Below are positions 9,443 to 19,218 of a DNA stretch of 64,000 bases, one piece after another. The position numbers and the translations under genes are program-made. The notes below the pieces were generated by a model. It was not told the DNA's origin and did no database searches. It worked only from the letters and a program-made list of their open reading frames with translations. The stretch is from PALSA-555 sp963821325 (GTDB taxonomy: Bacteria > Actinomycetota > Acidimicrobiia > IMCC26256 > PALSA-555): the NCBI GenBank assembly GCA_963821325.1, contig CAWGDC010000001.1:434001-498000 (forward strand), written 5' to 3'. How positions within the stretch are numbered: the first letter of the stretch is position 1; every line of letters begins with the position of its first letter.

Positions 9443-10837
9443 TCAGGAGGGGTGGGTCATGCGGTCCGGGCGCACGAGCCGGTCGAACTCCTCGGCGGTC
9501 AGGTGCCCGAGCGCGACGGCGGCGTCCCGGAGGGTGGTGTGGTGGTGGTGGGCGTGCTTGGCGATCTCGGCCGCCTTGTCGTAGCCGAGGTGGGGGTTCA
9601 GGGCGGTGACGACCATGAGCGAGTTCGCGACGTGCTCCGCGATCCGCTCGGTGTTGGCCTCGAGCCCCTCGACCGCGAAGCGGCGGAAGTTGGTGACCGA
9701 GTCGGTGAGCAGCGCGGTGGACTGCAGCACGTTCAGGATCATCACCGGCTTGAAGACGTTGAGCTCGAAGTTGCCCTGGGAGCCGGCGAGACCGACGGTG
9801 ACGTCGTTGCCGAGCACCTGCGTGCAGACCATCGTCAACGCCTCGCTCTGGGTGGGGTTCACCTTGCCCGGCATGATCGACGAGCCGGGCTCGTTCTCGG
9901 GCAGGATCAGCTCGCCGAGCCCGGCCCGCGGGCCGGAGGCCAGCCAGCGCACATCGTTGGCGATCTTCATGAGCGAGACCGCGAGGGTGCGCAGCGCCCC
10001 ACTGGCGTGGACGAGCGCGTCGTGCGCGGCGAGCGCCGCGAACTTGTTCGGGGCGGACACGAACGGCAGCCCCGTCAGCCGCGCGATCGACCGGGCGACC
10101 CGCTCCGCGAACTGCGGGTGGGTGTTCAGCCCGGTGCCGACGGCGGTGCCGCCGATCGCGAGCTCGTAGAGCCCGGGGAGGGCGGCCTCGATCCGGTCGA
10201 GGTCGGCGTCGAGCTGCGCGACGTACCCGGAGAACTCCTGTCCGAGGGTGAGCGGCACGGCGTCTTGCAGGTGGGTGCGCCCGATCTTGACGATCTCGGC
10301 GAACTCGGTGGCCTTGGCGTCGAGGGCGTCGCGCAGCGCCCGCACCGCCGGCACGAGCCGGTGCACGAGCTCCTCCGCCGCGGCGATGTGCATCGCGGTC
10401 GGGAACGTGTCGTTCGACGACTGGGAGAGGTTGACGTGGTCGTTCGGGTGGATCGGGTCCTTGCTCCCCCGCTTCCCGCCGGCCAGCTCGATGGCCCGGT
10501 TCGCGATGACCTCGTTGACGTTCATGTTCGTCTGGGTGCCGCTGCCCGTCTGCCAGACGAACAGGGGGAACTCGTCGGCGAGGCCCCCCGCGAGGATCTC
10601 GTCGGCCGCCGCGACGATGAGGTCGGCCCGGTCCTGCTCGAGGGTCCCGAGCTCACGGTTGGTGAGCGCCGCCGCCTTCTTGAGGATCGCCATCCCGCGG
10701 ATCACCGGCCGCGGCATCCGCTCCTCGCCGATCGAGAAGTGGTGCAGCGACCGCTCGGTCTGCGCCCCCCAGTAGCGGTCGGCGGGCACCTCGATCGGGC
10801 CCATGCTGTCCGTCTCGGTGCGGGTCGCGTCCACCAT
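9443..10837 (-). CDS. fumC: Class II fumarate hydratase
   Basis: Interconverts fumarate and L-malate in the TCA cycle without an iron-sulfur cluster. The 464-residue length is typical for FumC. The fumarase/aspartase signature GSSIMPGKVNP is present, as are GSGTQTNMNVNEV and the second active-site segment TFPTAMHIA. The protein starts VDATRTETDSMGPIEVPADRYWG, the usual N-terminus of the family. The SDR gene lies 10 bases upstream on the same strand, so the two may be co-transcribed, though no metabolic link is evident. Confidence 0.95.
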   Translation of the reverse strand: MVDATRTETDSMGPIEVPADRYWGAQTERSLHHFSIGEERMPRPVIRGMAILKKAAALTNRELGTLEQDRADLIVAAADEILAGGLADEFPLFVWQTGSGTQTNMNVNEVIANRAIELAGGKRGSKDPIHPNDHVNLSQSSNDTFPTAMHIAAAEELVHRLVPAVRALRDALDAKATEFAEIVKIGRTHLQDAVPLTLGQEFSGYVAQLDADLDRIEAALPGLYELAIGGTAVGTGLNTHPQFAERVARSIARLTGLPFVSAPNKFAALAAHDALVHASGALRTLAVSLMKIANDVRWLASGPRAGLGELILPENEPGSSIMPGKVNPTQSEALTMVCTQVLGNDVTVGLAGSQGNFELNVFKPVMILNVLQSTALLTDSVTNFRRFAVEGLEANTERIAEHVANSLMVVTALNPHLGYDKAAEIAKHAHHHHTTLRDAAVALGHLTAEEFDRLVRPDRMTHPS

Positions 10838-10847
10838 CGACTCGACG

Positions 10848-11684
10848 CTACCGCTGGGAGGTCCCGCGCCTCGATCCGTCGGCCCGGCGGACGTGCCGGT
10901 CGAAGGACGCTCGCAGGTACGGGCCGAGCAGCCCCGCGGCGCGCGCCAGCACGGCGGTGCCCGGGTCGGCGGTGACGACGAGCCGGTCCTTCTCGATGCC
11001 GCGCACGATGGCGTGCGCGACGGTGCTCGCCGACCGCACCTTCACCGCCGCGGAGATCCGGGCGGTCGCGTCGGGCTTGTCGCGGTTCTCGCGGGCGAGC
11101 CCCGGCGTGTCGGTGTCGGGCGGGTAGGCGCACGCCACCACGATCCCGTGCGGCTTCAGCTCGGCCCGCAGGGTCTCGGCCAGGCCCCGCACCGCGAACT
11201 TCGCCGGGGCGTACGCCGAGTAGCCGTACACCCCGATGAGCCCGACGGTGGACGAGACGAGCAGGAGATGACCGCGGCGCCGCTCGAGCATCGAGGGCAC
11301 GACGGCCCGGATGGCGTGCAGCGTCCCGAAGTAGTCGACGGCCATCTGGTCGTCGAACACGCGGGCGGGCAGCTCCTCGAAGTGGCCGGGCTGGGCCGCG
11401 CCGGCGCTGGTGACGAGCACCTCCACCGGGCCGAGCTGGGCGGTCAGCAGCCGGATGGCGGCGTCGAGGCGCGGCCGGTCGGTCACGTCGGCCGGCTCGG
11501 CCGCGACCCGTGTGCTGTCCCCGCCGTCGCGCTCCAGGTCCTCGCGGGCTCGGGTGAGGCGCGCCACGTCGCGGGCGACGATCGACACCCGGGCCCCGCG
11601 GGCCAGCGCCTGACGGGCCGTCTCGAGCCCGATGCCGCTCGAGCCGCCGGTGACGAGCACGTGCGCGTCGGCGAGGCGGGTCAC
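10848..11684 (-). CDS. Short-chain dehydrogenase/reductase (3-ketodihydrosphingosine reductase-like)
   Basis: An NAD(P)-dependent oxidoreductase of 278 residues with a Rossmann fold. The cofactor motif TGGSSGIG lies near the N-terminus, the acid/base motif reads YSAYAPAKFA (Tyr-x3-Lys), and the preceding serine lies in LLVSSTVG. The overall pattern (RLADAHVLVTGG start, long C-terminal tail after the YPPDTDTPGL segment) resembles the KDSR group, which reduces 3-ketosphinganine, but many actinobacterial members have no known substrate. The GTG at 11684 was chosen because the protein then starts directly before the first beta strand. Confidence 0.8.
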   Translation of the reverse strand: MTRLADAHVLVTGGSSGIGLETARQALARGARVSIVARDVARLTRAREDLERDGGDSTRVAAEPADVTDRPRLDAAIRLLTAQLGPVEVLVTSAGAAQPGHFEELPARVFDDQMAVDYFGTLHAIRAVVPSMLERRRGHLLLVSSTVGLIGVYGYSAYAPAKFAVRGLAETLRAELKPHGIVVACAYPPDTDTPGLARENRDKPDATARISAAVKVRSASTVAHAIVRGIEKDRLVVTADPGTAVLARAAGLLGPYLRASFDRHVRRADGSRRGTSQR

Positions 11685-11777
11685 GCCCGGATCGTGCCAT
11701 ACGGCGCGGAGCGCTCCGATACGTTGCGGGCTGCGCCGTGGCCCGGCGGGAACCGTGGACGGCCTGGGGAGGGCATC

Positions 11778-13460
11778 ATGCGCAGCGCCATCGCCGACCT
11801 CGCCGACGCGTACGTCGAGCGGGCCGCCGCCCTGGATCCCGTGGCGGCCACGTTCGAGGGCCTGCCCGGCCACGACGACCAGCTCACCGACTACTCCCCC
11901 GACGGCATCGCCGAGCGGCTCGCCCACGACCAGGCCACCCTGCGCGAGCTGGCGCGCCTGCCCACGCCGAGCGACGACGACCGGGTCGCGGCCGAGGTGA
12001 TGCGCCGGTACCTCGAGGTCGACGTCGAGCTCGTCGAAGCGGGCGAGCCGCTCCGGGCGCTGCGCGTGCTCGACAGCCCGGTCTCGTCGGTGCGGATGGT
12101 GTTCGACCTCATGCCGCGGGACACCGAGGCGGACTGGGACGCGATCGCGGCGCGGACCGCCGCCGTCCCCCAGGCGCTGTCGTCGTTCCAGGATGCGCTC
12201 ACCGAGGGGGCACGCGAGGGTCTCGTCGCGGCGCGCCGACAGGTCGTGGCGTGCGCCCAGCAGGCCGACACGTGGGGTGGCGTGCGCGGCGACGCGGTCC
12301 CGTTCTTCCTCGGGCTCGTCGACCAGTTCGACGCCACCGACCTGGACCAGCCGGCGCTCCGCGCCCGCCTCGAGGACGTCGCCCACCGGGCGACCACCGC
12401 GTACGCGTCGCTCGGCCGCTACCTCGTCGAGGAGTACGGCCCCTCGGCCACCGACCAGGACGCGGTCGGCGCCGAGCGGTACGCCCGCATGGCCCGCGCG
12501 TTCACGGGCACGACCTTGGACTTGCCGGAGACGTACGCGTGGGGCTGGGCCGAGCTGGCCCGCATCGAGGCGGCCATGGCGAGCGTCGCCGACCGGGTGC
12601 TCGCCGGCGAGCCGATCCCCGCGGTGATCGAGCACCTCGAGCACGACCCGACCCGCAGCATCGAGGGCGTCGACGCGTTCCAGGCCTGGCTGCAGGGGCT
12701 GCTCGACCAGACCGTCGACGAGCTCGACGGCGTCCACTTCGACATCCCCACGCCGGTGCGACGCGTCGAGGCGATGATCGCCCCACCGGGCGGCGCGGCG
12801 GCGATGTACTACACGGGACCGTCCGAGGACTTCAGCCGTCCCGGCCGCACCTGGTACCCGACGCTCGGGCGCACCCGCTTCCCGCTCTGGGGTGAGGTGA
12901 GCATCTGCTACCACGAGGGCGTCCCCGGCCATCACCTCCAGATCGGCACCGTCCGGCACCTCGCGGACCGGCTCACCCGCTTCCAGCGCACCCTGGGCGG
13001 CAACGCCGGGCACGCCGAAGGGTGGGCGCTGTACGCCGAGCGGCTCATGGGCGAGCTCGGGTACCTCGACGACCCGGCGTTCGAGCTCGGGATGCTGCGC
13101 GCCCAGGCGATGCGCGCCGTGCGGGTCGTCGTCGACATCGGCCTGCACCTCGAGCTGACCATCCCCGACCACGAGGCGTACCGCCCGGGTGAGCGCTGGA
13201 CCCCCGAGCTGGCGCTCCCGTTCGTGATCGAGCGCAGCCACTTCCCCGAGGACTTCATGGCGAGCGAGGTCGACCGCTACCTCGGCCTGCCCGGACAGGC
13301 CATCTGCTACAAGGTCGGCGAGCGGGTCTGGCTGCGCGGCCGCGACGACGCCCGCCGCCGCCACGGCGCGGCGTTCGACCTCAAGGCCTTCCACGCCTTT
13401 GCGCTCGACCTCGGCCCGATGGGACTCGACCAGCTCGAGGCCGAGCTCGCCCGGTTCTGA
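11778..13460 (+). CDS. DUF885 family putative metallohydrolase
   Basis: A 560-residue cytoplasmic protein starting at ATG 11778 behind GGGGAGGG. It contains HEGVPGHHLQ at about residue 380, an H-E-x3-x-H arrangement resembling a zincin metal site, and downstream HAEGWALYAE with an additional glutamate, both hallmarks of DUF885. The family is thought to contain metallopeptidases, but no substrate is established. No signal peptide is seen. It converges directly on the M3 oligopeptidase gene (ends at 13460 and 13461), so two putative peptidases stand tail to tail. Confidence 0.85.
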   Translation: MRSAIADLADAYVERAAALDPVAATFEGLPGHDDQLTDYSPDGIAERLAHDQATLRELARLPTPSDDDRVAAEVMRRYLEVDVELVEAGEPLRALRVLDSPVSSVRMVFDLMPRDTEADWDAIAARTAAVPQALSSFQDALTEGAREGLVAARRQVVACAQQADTWGGVRGDAVPFFLGLVDQFDATDLDQPALRARLEDVAHRATTAYASLGRYLVEEYGPSATDQDAVGAERYARMARAFTGTTLDLPETYAWGWAELARIEAAMASVADRVLAGEPIPAVIEHLEHDPTRSIEGVDAFQAWLQGLLDQTVDELDGVHFDIPTPVRRVEAMIAPPGGAAAMYYTGPSEDFSRPGRTWYPTLGRTRFPLWGEVSICYHEGVPGHHLQIGTVRHLADRLTRFQRTLGGNAGHAEGWALYAERLMGELGYLDDPAFELGMLRAQAMRAVRVVVDIGLHLELTIPDHEAYRPGERWTPELALPFVIERSHFPEDFMASEVDRYLGLPGQAICYKVGERVWLRGRDDARRRHGAAFDLKAFHAFALDLGPMGLDQLEAELARF

Positions 13461-15266
13461 TCAGCCGGCGGGGAGACGACCCGCGTCGGCCGCGGCGGCC
13501 TCCGCGGCGGCGAGCTGCTCGTCGATGATGGTGAGCCCGCCGTCCCAGAAGCCCGGGTCGGCGAGGTCGACCCCGACGATGCGCCCGAGGGCCTCCGGCG
13601 TGTCGGACCCGCCGCGGCTCAGCAGCTCGAGGTAGGCGGGCACGAACGCCGCGCCCTGCGCCTCGTACTCGCGGTACACCGACAGGGCGAGCAGCTGCCC
13701 GTACGCGTAGGCGTACACGTAGCCGGGTGTCCCGATGAAGTGCGGGATGTAGGACCACCAGGCCCGGTAGCCGGGGGTGAGCTCGACGGCGTCGCCGAGC
13801 ATCGCGGCCTGCGTCTCGGTCCAGTAGTCCCCGAACCGGTCGACCGAGAGCTCCCCGTCGTCGCGGCGGGCCGTGTGGACGCGGTCCTCGAAGCGGTTCA
13901 TCGCGATCTGGCGGAACACGGTCGCGATCTGGCCCTCGAGGCTCTCGGCGAGGAGCGCCAGCCGGGCGTCGGGGTCGGTGGTGTCGGCGAGCAGGCGCCC
14001 GAAGGTCACGGTCTCACCGAACACCGACGCGGTCTCTGCGAGGGTGAGCGGCGTCGACTGGTGGAACACGCCCTGCCCGCGGGCCAGGTAGGCGTGCAGC
14101 GCATGCCCGAGCTCGTGGGCGAGGGTGAGCGCGTCGCGGCGACGTCCCGTCCAGTTCAACAGCACGTACGGGTGCAGCGACGGGACGGTGTAGGCGCAGA
14201 ACGCACCCGGCCGCTTCCCCGGTCGGACCGGCGCGTCGATCCACGGCTCCGCGAAGAACTCGCGCACGACGTCCGCCAGCTCCGACGAGAACGACCCGTA
14301 CGCGTCCAAGACGAGGTGCTGCGCGGCGCGCCAGCCGATCGTCTCGTCCTCGGCGGCGATCGACGCCATGCGGTCGTAGTCGGCGAGCCGGGGGACGCCG
14401 AGCAGCCGGGCCTTCAGCGCGTACCAGCGCTGCGGGATGTCGTAGCGGTGCACGACGGCCTCGACGAGCGCCTGCACCGACTCGTCGCTGGCCTCGTTGT
14501 CGAGGTTCCGGCTCGCCAGCCAATCCGGGTAGTCGCGGATCCGGTCGTCGCTCGCCTTGTCGGCGAGCAGCGTGTTGAAGATGAACGCGCGGGTCCGCAG
14601 ACCCGACTGCAGGGCGTCGGTCACCGACTCGGCCGTCGCCCGTCGCACGTCCCGGTCGGGGGTCTGGAGGCGTGACAGCCCCTCCTCGAGGCTCACCGGC
14701 CCGTCGTCGAGCTCGACGGTCAGCTCCGCGGTCTGCTCGCTGAACAGCCGCGCCCACGCGCTCGCGCCGGTCACCGACTTGTCCGCGAGGATCCGCTCCT
14801 CGGGCTCGCTGCGCAGGTGCGGCCGGTAGCGGCGCACGGACCGCAGGTGATGACGGCAGAAGCCGAGTGCGGGGTCATCGAGGACCGCGGCGACGTGCTC
14901 GTCGGGGGCGGCCGCCCACTCGAGCTCGACGAACAGCAGCTCGTTCGAGATGGCGGTGGCGCGCTCCTCCACCTTGGCGAGCAGCGCCCCGCGGGCGGGA
15001 TCGGCGGTGTCGACGGCGAAGCGCAGCCCGGCGTAGGAGCCGGCCCGCCCGATGAGCTCCGTGATCACCGCGAGGTCCTGCATCAGCACGGCGGTGCCCG
15101 CCGCGTCGAGGCTCGCCACCCGCCCCCGGTAGTCGGCGAGCGCGTCGGCGCGGCTCGCCGCGTCGTCGAGCAGCGCGTCGACGCCGGCCTCGCCGCGGCC
15201 CTCGACGAGCGGCTCGAGGTCCCAGGTGACGTCCGCGGCGGAGCGGTCGACGTCGGTGGTGGTCAC
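13461..15266 (-). CDS. M3 family oligoendopeptidase (PepF-like)
   Basis: Zinc metallopeptidase of 601 residues that cleaves short peptides in the cytoplasm. The zinc motif is LAHELGHALHAYL (HExxH), with the third ligand in the downstream segment ETASVFGETV. The N-terminal helical domain begins WDLEPLVEG, typical of PepF. The GTG at 15266 was chosen because the start overlaps the end of the HelD-like gene by a few bases and no better start lies nearby. A much longer reading of this frame, through the helicase, results from a frameshift upstream and is not a fusion protein. Together with the peptide importer it may serve peptide catabolism. Confidence 0.9.
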   Translation of the reverse strand: MTTTDVDRSAADVTWDLEPLVEGRGEAGVDALLDDAASRADALADYRGRVASLDAAGTAVLMQDLAVITELIGRAGSYAGLRFAVDTADPARGALLAKVEERATAISNELLFVELEWAAAPDEHVAAVLDDPALGFCRHHLRSVRRYRPHLRSEPEERILADKSVTGASAWARLFSEQTAELTVELDDGPVSLEEGLSRLQTPDRDVRRATAESVTDALQSGLRTRAFIFNTLLADKASDDRIRDYPDWLASRNLDNEASDESVQALVEAVVHRYDIPQRWYALKARLLGVPRLADYDRMASIAAEDETIGWRAAQHLVLDAYGSFSSELADVVREFFAEPWIDAPVRPGKRPGAFCAYTVPSLHPYVLLNWTGRRRDALTLAHELGHALHAYLARGQGVFHQSTPLTLAETASVFGETVTFGRLLADTTDPDARLALLAESLEGQIATVFRQIAMNRFEDRVHTARRDDGELSVDRFGDYWTETQAAMLGDAVELTPGYRAWWSYIPHFIGTPGYVYAYAYGQLLALSVYREYEAQGAAFVPAYLELLSRGGSDTPEALGRIVGVDLADPGFWDGGLTIIDEQLAAAEAAAADAGRLPAG

Positions 15267-17623
15267 GCGGCGGATCCTACGACGCGGCGATCGCTGCGCC
15301 GGGCAGCGCCGCCGCGCTCGAGCGCCTCGGGGAGGGCGTCGGCGTACACGACCGTCAAGGTGCGGGTGGCGCGGGTCAGCGCGACGTAGAGGAGGCGCAG
15401 CCCGGCGTCGTCGTCGGGCACGAGCGTCGCCGGGTCGCCGACGATCACGTGGTCGAACTCGAGCCCCTTGATCGCCGCCGCGCTCGAGCACCGCAACCGG
15501 CGCGTCGAGCGCCTCGGCGGTTCCGGCGTGTGCGCCGAGGTCGGCGAGCGCGTCCACGAGCGGGGCGTGCAGCGCGGCCGCGGCCACGACCGCGACCGCG
15601 CCGCCCGCCGCGACCGCCCGACGCGCCGCGTCGGCGAGCCCGTCGACGAGGCCGTCGTCGCTGACCCGCACGAACCGGGGTTCGTGACCGGACTGGCGGA
15701 CCGACTGCGTCGGCTCAGCGCCGGGGGACGCGGCGGTGAGCACCCGGTGCGCGACGCGGATGATCTCGCGGGGGGTGCGGTAGTTGACCGTGAGAGTGAC
15801 GATCTGCCCGCCGGCGCGGCCGACGACGAGGTCGAGGACCTCCTGCCAGTCGTGGAGGGCGCCCGGCCGGCTGGCCTGCCCGAAGTCGCCGACGATCGTC
15901 ATCGACCCGGTGGGACAGCGGCGGGCGAGCATGCGCCACTGCATGGCCGACACGTCCTGGGCCTCGTCGACGAGGACGTGGCCGAACGTGCGGGGCTCGT
16001 CGAGGGCCTCGTCGCCCGACGCTGGGCCGTCGCCGGCGTAGCGGCGCGCCACCTCGCCGGGGGACACGAGGCCGCGCAGGCCGAGCCCGGCGACGACGCT
16101 CGCCGCCGCGTCGTCCCCACGGGCCGGGGCGCGTCGGCGACGGGGTCGGGCGGCCTCGGGGGGCCCGAGGCGGGCGTCGGCCTCGTCGATGAGCGCCAGG
16201 TCGGCTTCGGTCCAGGCGACGTCGCGCAGCCCGCGGTGACCGCTCCCGGACGAGCAGCGCCTGCTCGGCGTCGCTGAGGATCCCGGCGGACGCCGATCGG
16301 ACCAGCCCGGGGAACGAGCAGAGATCGTGGACGAGGTCCCCGCCGGTGAGCACGGGCCACATGCGCTCCAACGCGGCGCGGATGTCGGGCAGCCGCCGGA
16401 GCCGGGCGTCGAGCTCGCGGTCCCAGTCGGCGTCGTCGGGCGCCGCGGCGCCGAGCGCGCGGCGGTACTGCGCGGCGGAGGTTCTCGACCACCGCCCGGA
16501 CGACGCCCGGCCGCTTGGCGTTGTGGGTGCCCCGCCGGCGGCGCGCCCGCTCGACGATGCGCTGCGACGTGGTGCGGGACAGCCGCAGCACCGTCCCGTC
16601 GACCATGACCACGACGTCGCGGGCGAGCGGGTGCTCGCGGTCGCGCAGCGCCCGCTCGATCACGCGAGCCATCCGGGGGTCGCCCTTCAAGCGAGCCGCT
16701 GCCGGGGTGTCCTCGGCGCGCACCGGGTAGGACGGCTTGACCCCCGCGAGGGTCGAGAGCTGCACGTCGCTCTCCCCCAGCGACGGCAGCACCTGGTCGA
16801 TGTAGCGGACGAAGATCGAGTTCGGCCCCACGAACAGCACACCTTGGCCGGCGAGGCGTCGCCGGTGCGTGTACAGGAGATAGGCGGCGCGGTGCAGTGC
16901 CACGGCCGTCTTGCCGGTGCCCGGACCGCCGGCGACGATCAGCACTCCGGGCAGGGCGGCGCGGATCGCCTCGTCCTGCTCGGCCTGGATGGTGGCGACG
17001 ATGTCGCCCATCCGTCCGGTGCGGGCCCGATCGAGCGCCGCGAGCAGCGCGCCCTCGCCGAGCACGGTGAAGCCCGACGACACGGCCGCCGCCCGGTCGA
17101 ACACCTCGTCGTCGATGCCGACGAGCTCCCGGCCGTCGCCGACGCGGGTGAGGAAGTGGCGACGCCGCACCACCCCCATCGGGTCGGCGGCGGTCGCCCG
17201 GTAGAAGGGCTCCGACACCGGCGCCCGCCAGTCGACGATGAGCGGCACCTGCTCCTCGTCCATGACCGCCACCCGGCCGATGTAGAAGAGCCGCCCGTCG
17301 TCGCCGCGGCCGTCGGCAGCCAGGTCCAGACGGCCGAAGCACAGCGGCGCGGCGCCGATGTCGAGCGCCGCGAGCCGCCGGCGGGTGACGCCCTCGGCGA
17401 CGTCTCGCTCGAGACGGGCCTGATGCGTCCCGCCGGCGCCCACCTCGGCGTAGCCGTCCGCGACCCGACGGGCCGCGGCTCGCATGGCCTCCAGGCGGTC
17501 GTAGGCGCGATCGACATACCGCTGTTCAGCCACGAGCTCAGGGTCGGCGGCAGACAACGCGGCGGGTGCTCTCGCTTCGGTTGCGAACAGGGGGACGACC
17601 ACTCTATCGGCCGCCGTGCCCAA
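15263..17623 (-). CDS. HelD/UvrD-like superfamily 1 helicase (RNA polymerase recycling type), with three frameshifts
   Basis: An SF1 helicase-like ATPase of about 786 residues. Motifs from N to C: an N-terminal helical arm (ELVAEQRYVDRAYDRLEAMR), VPLIVDWRAPVSEPFY (typical of HelD), Walker A GGPGTGKTAVALHRAAY, Walker B VLVDEAQDVSAMQWRML, NYRTPREI, IKGLEFDHVIVGD and LYVALTRATR. HelD proteins clear stalled RNA polymerase from DNA; some actinobacterial members contribute to rifampicin tolerance. The reading frame changes near 16480, 16250 and 15475, with a total length divisible by three, which fits three small indels in one gene. The start is TTG 17623; GTG 17602 is an alternative. Confidence 0.82.
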
Positions 17624-17648
17624 GGGGGTCGTCTCGCCGCGCGACTCC

Positions 17649-18280
17649 TCAGTCGGGTTGTGCCGCCGGCGCGGCGCCGACGTTCGGGGCGACCGTGTCG
17701 ATCAGCGCGACGCGAGGGCCGAGCGCGAGCCCATCCGCGACGCGCTCGAGCCACACCCCGCCGAGGTTGGGGACCGGCCACGCGGGTGGACACCAGCTCG
17801 CCGACGACGGCGCGGATCAGCCCGCCGTGCGAGACGACGACGGCGACGTCGCCCGCGACGAGCGACGCGGCGGCGGCCCGCAACGCCGGCCAGCAGCGGG
17901 CCCGCACCGCGTCGTCACCCTCCCAGCCGGGCGGTCGTCGCCCATCGGTGAGCCACCCGGGGAACTGCTCGTCGATCTCCGCGCGCGTCAGACGCGGTCC
18001 AGGGCCCGACGTCGCGCTCTCGCAACCTCGCGTCCACGCGGACCGTCACGTCGCCAGGGGCGAGGAGCTCGGCGGTGCGCCGCGCCCGGGCGAGGTCCGA
18101 GGACCACACGGCGACCGCACCCGTCAGCGCGGGGGCCGCCTGGCGGGCCTGCCCCTCACCCGCCGGGCTGAGCGGCGGGTCGGCGCGGCCCTGCCAGCGC
18201 GCCTCGACGTTCCACGTCGACTGGCCATGGCGCAGGAGCAGCACACGCGCGACCGCCTCGGCGACGGGCGGGGTCCCCAT
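17649..18280 (-). CDS. Histidine phosphatase family protein (phosphoglycerate mutase-like), with two frameshifts
   Basis: A phosphatase of about 210 residues. The N-terminus has the phospho-acceptor motif LLLRHGQSTWN, then the conserved ERDVGPW segment; the second catalytic histidine is in VVVSHGGLIRAVVGE. The frame shifts near 17993 (before RLTRAEIDEQFPGWLTDG) and near 17785 (before PVPNLGGVWLERV), and the corrected protein stops at 17649. Members of this branch include cofactor-dependent mutases, alpha-ribazole phosphatases and broad-specificity phosphatases; the sequence does not decide among them. ATG 18280 is clear. It ends 25 bases before the helicase start. Confidence 0.8.
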
Positions 18281-18365
18281 CCGCCGGACGGTAGCGGCCG
18301 CGCCGATGACCCCGACGGCGTGGCGTCCGCGAGGGTTCGGGCCCGGCGCGACGGGTCCGGTCCCG

Positions 18366-19182
18366 CTACGCGTGTCGCGGCCGGTTGGTCCAGGTGCCCT
18401 CGAGCGTCCGGAACCACCCGCCAGCCGCGAACGTCCCGCCGTCGGCGTGCACCGTCGTGCCGGTCACGAACGCCGACAGATCGGACGCGAGAAACAGGGC
18501 GACGCCCGCCAGATCGTCGGGTGTGCCGAACCGGCCGAGGGGCACCCACAGCGGCACGAGCGGTGCGTCGTCGGGCCGCACCCAGCTCGAGTACGGCACC
18601 TGCAGCGTCTCGGTGACGTCGGGCGCGATCGCGTTCGACCCGGATCCCGTGCTGGGCGTACTCGAGCGCCAGGCTCTTCGTCAGCCCGGTGATCCCTGCC
18701 TTGAACGCCGCGTAGACGGCCCGCGTCGGGATGCCTCGGAACGCCTCGATCGTCGACACGTTCACGATCGCCCCGGCACCCTGCTCGACCATCGGGCCGA
18801 GCACGGCGCGGCTGGTCAGCAGCACGTGCTCGAGGTTCACGCGGTACAGGTCGAGCCACTCCTCCGGCGTGGACTCGTGGAACGGCTTGCGCGCCCCGCC
18901 GTAGTGGCCGACGTTGTTCACGAGCACGTCGACGCGGCCGGCGACCTCGATGGTCGCCGCGACCACGCGGGCGACGTCGTCCGCCTCCCGCACGTCGGCG
19001 ACCACGGACTGCACCGTCCCACCCCGCCCCAGGATCGCCGCCGCGGTCTCCTCGGCCCGCCCCGCGTCGATCTCGGCCACCGTCACGGCCGCACCCTCGG
19101 TCGCGAACCGCTCGGCGATCCCCCGCCCGATCCCGCCGCCACCGCCGGTGACGATCGCCGTCTTCCCGTCGAGGAGCGCCAC
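18366..19182 (-). CDS. Short-chain dehydrogenase/reductase, with one frameshift
   Basis: Classical SDR of about 271 residues. The cofactor motif is TGGGGGIG, the structural motif NNVGHYGG, the catalytic serine in VSTIEAF and the acid/base pair in YAAFKAG. A one-base insertion near 18636 separates GIRV from NAIAPDVTETLQVPYSSW; removing one C restores the usual PG-loop region and the C-terminus GTTVHADGGTFAAGGW. Substrate unknown. It is divergent from the candidate selenoprotein gene with only 36 bases between the starts, so the two may share a control region. Confidence 0.82.
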
Positions 19183-19218
19183 CTCCCCGAGCCTACGAGC
19201 CCGGGTAGGTTGACCCCC

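Noticed and set aside
13461..17342. A 1293-codon frame apparently fusing a helicase to the M3 peptidase
   Set aside because: The fusion arises because frameshifts in the helicase gene bring part of it into the peptidase frame. The peptidase has its own GTG start and the helicase its own stop at 15263.
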